Below are positions 61,018 to 64,000 of a stretch of DNA of 64,000 nucleotides, one piece after another. The position numbers and the translations under genes were made by a program. Numbering within the stretch: position 1 is the first letter of the stretch; each line of letters begins with the position of its first letter. The notes below the pieces were generated by a model. The model was given only the letters and a program-made list of their open reading frames with translations, ran no database searches and was not told the origin of the DNA. The stretch lies in NCBI RefSeq assembly GCF_017312725.1, contig NZ_BOPO01000076.1, positions 1 to 64,000 on the forward strand, given 5' to 3'. Origin of the DNA: Actinocatenispora comari. GTDB lineage: Bacteria > Actinomycetota > Actinomycetes > Mycobacteriales > Micromonosporaceae.

Positions 61018-62126
61018 GTGCTCTCCCCCTGTTGCCGCTGCGGCCGTTCGGCGTCGGCGGGCGGCTCGGCCGCGGCCGGCGGCGTGCCCGCGTACTCGTC
61101 CACGTCGATGGCGGCGGCGCCGTCGCCGCCCTGCCACCGTACGGTCAGCTCGCCGAGCGCTTCCAACTGCTCGAACCCGACCATGTTCTCCCGGTACATC
61201 TCCAGCAGGGCGAGGAACCGGGCCACCATCTCCAGCGTGTTCGCGCAGTCGGAGCACAGCGCCCGGAACGTACCGGTACCGATGCGTTGCAGCCGTTCGG
61301 CGAGGATCGCCGCGTGTTCCCGGACGCTGACCCGCACCATGTGCACGTGGTCGATCGCCACCGTCGGCGGCGCCTTCGGGGTCATGCCGCGCACCGCGAG
61401 CTGGGCGAACCGGTCGAGCCCGACGGCCAGCACGATCTCCGGCAGCACCTCGGCGTACCGCGGCTCCAGCCCGACCGTACGCGGGTAGCGCCGGGCGGCC
61501 GACTTCTCCAGCTCGTTGAGGTGCGCGGCCGCCTGCTTGAACGCCTTGTACTGCAGCAGCCGGGCGAACAGCAGGTCGCGCGCCTCCAGCAGGGCGAGGT
61601 CCTCCTCGTCCTCCACCTGCGCGGACGGCAGCAGCCGGGCCGCCTTGAGGTCCAGCAGGGTGGCCGCGATGATCAGGAACTCGCTCGCCTCGTCCAGGTC
61701 CCAGTCGCTGCCCATCGCCCGGATGTGCGCGATGAACTCGTCGGTCACCTTGGACAGCGCGACCTCGGTGACGTCCAGCTTGTGCTTGCTGATCAGCTGC
61801 AGCAGCAGGTCGAACGGGCCTTCGAAGTTGTCCAGCCGGACGCTGAACCCGCCGCGCCGACCGCCGTTGTCGCCTTCGCCGTCGGCATCGCCGGGCGCCG
61901 CCGCAGCGCCCTCGGCACCGTCGTCGGGTCCGGGGGCCGCGCCGACGTTCGGACCCGCGTCGTCGGCCGTGGGCGCGGTGTCGGCGGCCTCGGGGCCCGC
62001 ACCGGCGTCAGGTGCCCCGACCGCGCCGGGATCGGCGGTCGGTGACGACTCGGGTTCGGACGGTACGGGCGTGCTCACCTGCGCAACGTTACCCACGCCG
62101 GGCCGGTCGGCCGCACCGGTCACCAC
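61014..62126 (-). CDS. scpA: chromosome segregation protein ScpA
   Basis: This 370-residue kleisin has the domain starting RLDNFEGPFDLLLQLISKHKLDVTEVALS, with LDEASEFLIIAATLLDLKAARLLP and a C-terminal winged helix (FLALLEMYRENMVGFEQ). It bridges SMC heads together with ScpB. About 90 acidic, Ala/Asp-rich residues precede the domain. The start is uncertain (GTG at 62126 or near 62078). Confidence 0.94.
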   Translation of the reverse strand: MVTGAADRPGVGNVAQVSTPVPSEPESSPTADPGAVGAPDAGAGPEAADTAPTADDAGPNVGAAPGPDDGAEGAAAAPGDADGEGDNGGRRGGFSVRLDNFEGPFDLLLQLISKHKLDVTEVALSKVTDEFIAHIRAMGSDWDLDEASEFLIIAATLLDLKAARLLPSAQVEDEEDLALLEARDLLFARLLQYKAFKQAAAHLNELEKSAARRYPRTVGLEPRYAEVLPEIVLAVGLDRFAQLAVRGMTPKAPPTVAIDHVHMVRVSVREHAAILAERLQRIGTGTFRALCSDCANTLEMVARFLALLEMYRENMVGFEQLEALGELTVRWQGGDGAAAIDVDEYAGTPPAAAEPPADAERPQRQQGEST

Positions 62127-62192
62127 ACCGGCACCGGCGCGAACCCGGGCAGCCGGCCGCCCCCTGTCACCCCACGCACCGAACGACCGTAC

Positions 62193-63128
62193 CTACATCC
62201 CCTGGCGCAGCGACTGCTGGCCGATGACCTCGCGGGCGAGCTGCCGGTACGCCCGGGCGCCGGACGACGAGGGTGCCCAGGTGGTGATCGGCTCGCCGGC
62301 CACCGTGGTCTCCGGGAACCGCACCGTGCGGGTGATGACGGTCTGGTACACCCGCTCACCGAACGCCTCCACGACGCGCTGCAGCACCTGCCGGCAGTGC
62401 GTGGTGCGCGAGTCGTACATGGTGGCGAGGATGCCTTCCAGCTCCAGGTCGAAGTTGAGCCGCTCGCGCACCTTGTCGATCGTGTCGAGCAGCAGCGCCA
62501 CCCCGCGCAGGCTGAAGAACTCGCACTCCAGCGGGATCACCACACCGTGCGCGGCGGTCAGCGCGTTGACCGTCAGCAGCCCGAGCGACGGCTGGCAGTC
62601 GATCAGGATGTAGTCGTACTCCTTCAGCGCCGGGCGCAGCACCCGGGTCAGCGTCTGCTCCCGCGCCACCTCGTTGACCAGCTGGATCTCGGCGGCGGAC
62701 AGGTCGATGTTGGCCGGCAGCAGGTGCAGGCCGTCCACGTTGGTCTTGAACAGCACCTCGTCCAGGCTCACGTCCCGCTGCATCAGCAGGTTGTAGATGG
62801 TCAGGTCGAGGTTGTGCGGGTTGACCCCGAAGCCCACCGACAGCGCGCCCTGCGGGTCGAAGTCGACCATCAGCACCCGGCGCCCGTACTCCGCGAGCGC
62901 GGCGCCCAGGTTGATCGTGGTGGTCGTCTTGCCGACGCCACCCTTCTGGTTGGCCATCGCGATGATGCGGGCCGGCCCGTGCCGCTCGACCGGCGGCGGC
63001 TGCAGGATCGGACGCTTGATCGTGTACGCCGACGGGTCTGCCGGACCCAGCTCCGCCTCAGCGCCGAGCTCCATGGGAGGTGGCTCCTGCCGGAGCTTGT
63101 CCCACGCGTCCCCGCTGAGACTCGTCAT
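62193..63128 (-). CDS. ParA/Soj-family ATPase
   Basis: This 311-residue protein has the deviant Walker A KGGVGKTTT (62-70), DFDPQGALSVGFG and the switch DCQPSLGLLTVNAL. The N-terminal 50 residues are the usual actinobacterial extension. The family moves chromosomes, plasmids or other cargo. Lying with scpA-scpB and xerD and without a parB gene, it is the second ParA paralogue typical of this locus. The ATG at 63128 has GGAAGGG upstream. Confidence 0.93.
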   Translation of the reverse strand: MTSLSGDAWDKLRQEPPPMELGAEAELGPADPSAYTIKRPILQPPPVERHGPARIIAMANQKGGVGKTTTTINLGAALAEYGRRVLMVDFDPQGALSVGFGVNPHNLDLTIYNLLMQRDVSLDEVLFKTNVDGLHLLPANIDLSAAEIQLVNEVAREQTLTRVLRPALKEYDYILIDCQPSLGLLTVNALTAAHGVVIPLECEFFSLRGVALLLDTIDKVRERLNFDLELEGILATMYDSRTTHCRQVLQRVVEAFGERVYQTVITRTVRFPETTVAGEPITTWAPSSSGARAYRQLAREVIGQQSLRQGM

Positions 63129-63339
63129 CCTCAACACCCTTCCCGCCGGCTGCCCGGAAATCCCGGCGCCGCCCCGGACCACCGGGGAAGAGGGGGCGGC
63201 CGTGGCCCGACTGTACGCCACGGTGGGATCTTCTCGCCGCCATCATCCCCGGCGTGTCGCAACGACGGCACGCTCCTGTCCTGCACCGGACACCGTCTGA
63301 TCGGGCACCGGCGCGTCGAGTCAAACGGTACGGGCCGAC

Positions 63340-64000
63340 TCAAGCCCGCGCGCGCGGATGGGTCGTGGTGTACACCTCACGCAGTTTGTCGACCGTCACC
63401 AGCGTATAGACCTGCGTCGTCGTCACCGAGGCGTGCCCGAGCAGCTCCTGCACCACCCGGACGTCGGCACCGCCGTCCAGCAGGTGCGTCGCGAACGAGT
63501 GACGCAGCGTGTGCGGCGAGACCGAGCCGTCGAGTCGGGCCCGCTGCGCGGCCCGGCGCAGGATCGACCACGCGCTCTGCCGGGACAGCGCGCCGCCGCG
63601 GGCGTTGAGGAACAGCGCACCGTGCCCGCCGCCGGCCCGGGCCAGCGCCGGCCGGGCCCGGGTCAGGTACGCCGAGACCGCCCGGCAGGCGTACCCGCCG
63701 ACGGGGACCAGCCTGGTCTTGCCGCCCTTGCCGGACAGCCGCACCGTGCTGTCGGCCGTACCGTCCGCGCCGTCGGCCAGGTCCAGGTCGTCGACCGCGG
63801 CGCCGACCGCCTCGGAGATGCGCGCGCCGGTGCCGTACAGGAACTCCAGCAGGGCGCGGTCGCGCAGCACCAGCGGGTCGGCGTCGGTCTCGGCACCGGC
63901 GGCGGCGAGCAGCTGCTCCACCTCGTACACCGAGAGCGCCTTCGGCAGCCGCTTGCCCGGCGTCGGCGGATGAACGTCGTGTGCCGGGTCGCCGGTCGTC
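63340..64000 (-). CDS. xerD: tyrosine recombinase XerD (5' end beyond the window)
   Basis: The visible 219 residues hold the catalytic core of a XerC/D recombinase: Arg in [33 protein letters not shown] with the Tyr nucleophile. The frame stays open to the window end (upstream residues [17 protein letters not shown]), so the N-terminal core-binding domain lies outside. Position before parA-scpA-scpB identifies it as the chromosome-dimer recombinase. Confidence 0.93.
   Translation of the reverse strand, partial: TTGDPAHDVHPPTPGKRLPKALSVYEVEQLLAAAGAETDADPLVLRDRALLEFLYGTGARISEAVGAAVDDLDLADGADGTADSTVRLSGKGGKTRLVPVGGYACRAVSAYLTRARPALARAGGGHGALFLNARGGALSRQSAWSILRRAAQRARLDGSVSPHTLRHSFATHLLDGGADVRVVQELLGHASVTTTQVYTLVTVDKLREVYTTTHPRARA

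Noticed and set aside
62127-64000. parS sites near the ParA-like gene
   Set aside because: No TGTTTCACGTGAAACA-like sequence was seen, and no parB gene is present in the window.

Overview
The window is 64 kb of very GC-rich DNA with short intergenic gaps, many GTG starts (and probably two TTG starts), frequent ATGA/GTGA stop-start overlaps and several starts that sit 6-7 nt after a TAnnnT-type -10 box. This is the style of a filamentous or sporulating actinobacterium. Gene content (SigB/F-type sigma factor, BldM-like orphan regulator, DivIVA-like motifs, Micromonospora/Streptomyces-type xerD-parA-scpA-scpB-rluB and cmk-der order) fits the order Micromonosporales; a genus cannot be fixed from sequence reading alone. 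No rRNA, tRNA, CRISPR array, transposase or phage gene was seen.

Layout. 1-10 kb: DinB-like protein; a BldM/WhiI-like LuxR regulator preceded by three tandem chained 27-codon mini-ORFs; a repeat-rich poorly coding stretch (2.0-3.3 kb); two bacterial PH-domain membrane proteins; a NarL-type two-component pair; small membrane protein, GNAT, YbaK-type deacylase and an XRE-cupin regulator. 10-16 kb: Cys-rich mini-protein, GH63 glycerate-glycoside hydrolase, IMPACT protein, VOC protein, L31 type B, S41-like peptidase. 16-35 kb: a fatty-acid desaturase and then a carbohydrate island. The island contains three alpha-L-rhamnosidase-type enzymes (two GH78, one GH106-like), a sugar MFS permease and, divergently, an IclR-led operon with L-rhamnose dehydrogenase, a Zn-dependent dehydrogenase, L-rhamnonate dehydratase and a metallo-beta-lactamase-fold protein that has lost its metal-binding motif. 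Together they would release L-rhamnose outside the cell, import it and oxidise it by the non-phosphorylative route.

35-50 kb: TerC, sigma factor, TetR plus phospholipase-C-like esterase, an FMN-riboswitch-controlled PnuC/RibM riboflavin transporter, an SRPBCC-MarR pair with a 27-bp palindromic operator, a small protein made of four DivIVA-like motifs, sdhCAB with a divergent LysR gene, and a clan GH-A glycosidase. 50-64 kb: the housekeeping cluster xerD-parA-scpA-scpB-rluB ... cmk-der on the minus strand, interrupted between rluB and cmk by about 7 kb of plus-strand transport genes (a complete Opp-type ABC importer and an EamA exporter with its own leader peptide).

The most unusual theme is translational: several genes are preceded by very short ORFs whose stop codon overlaps the gene's start codon (ATGA/GTGA) and whose last codons are the Shine-Dalgarno sequence itself. 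The clearest case is three 84-nt ORFs in tandem before the LuxR gene; a diverged relative joins the GH106 gene to the sugar permease, and 9-codon versions precede the small membrane protein at 7951 and the rhamnose dehydrogenase at 32412.
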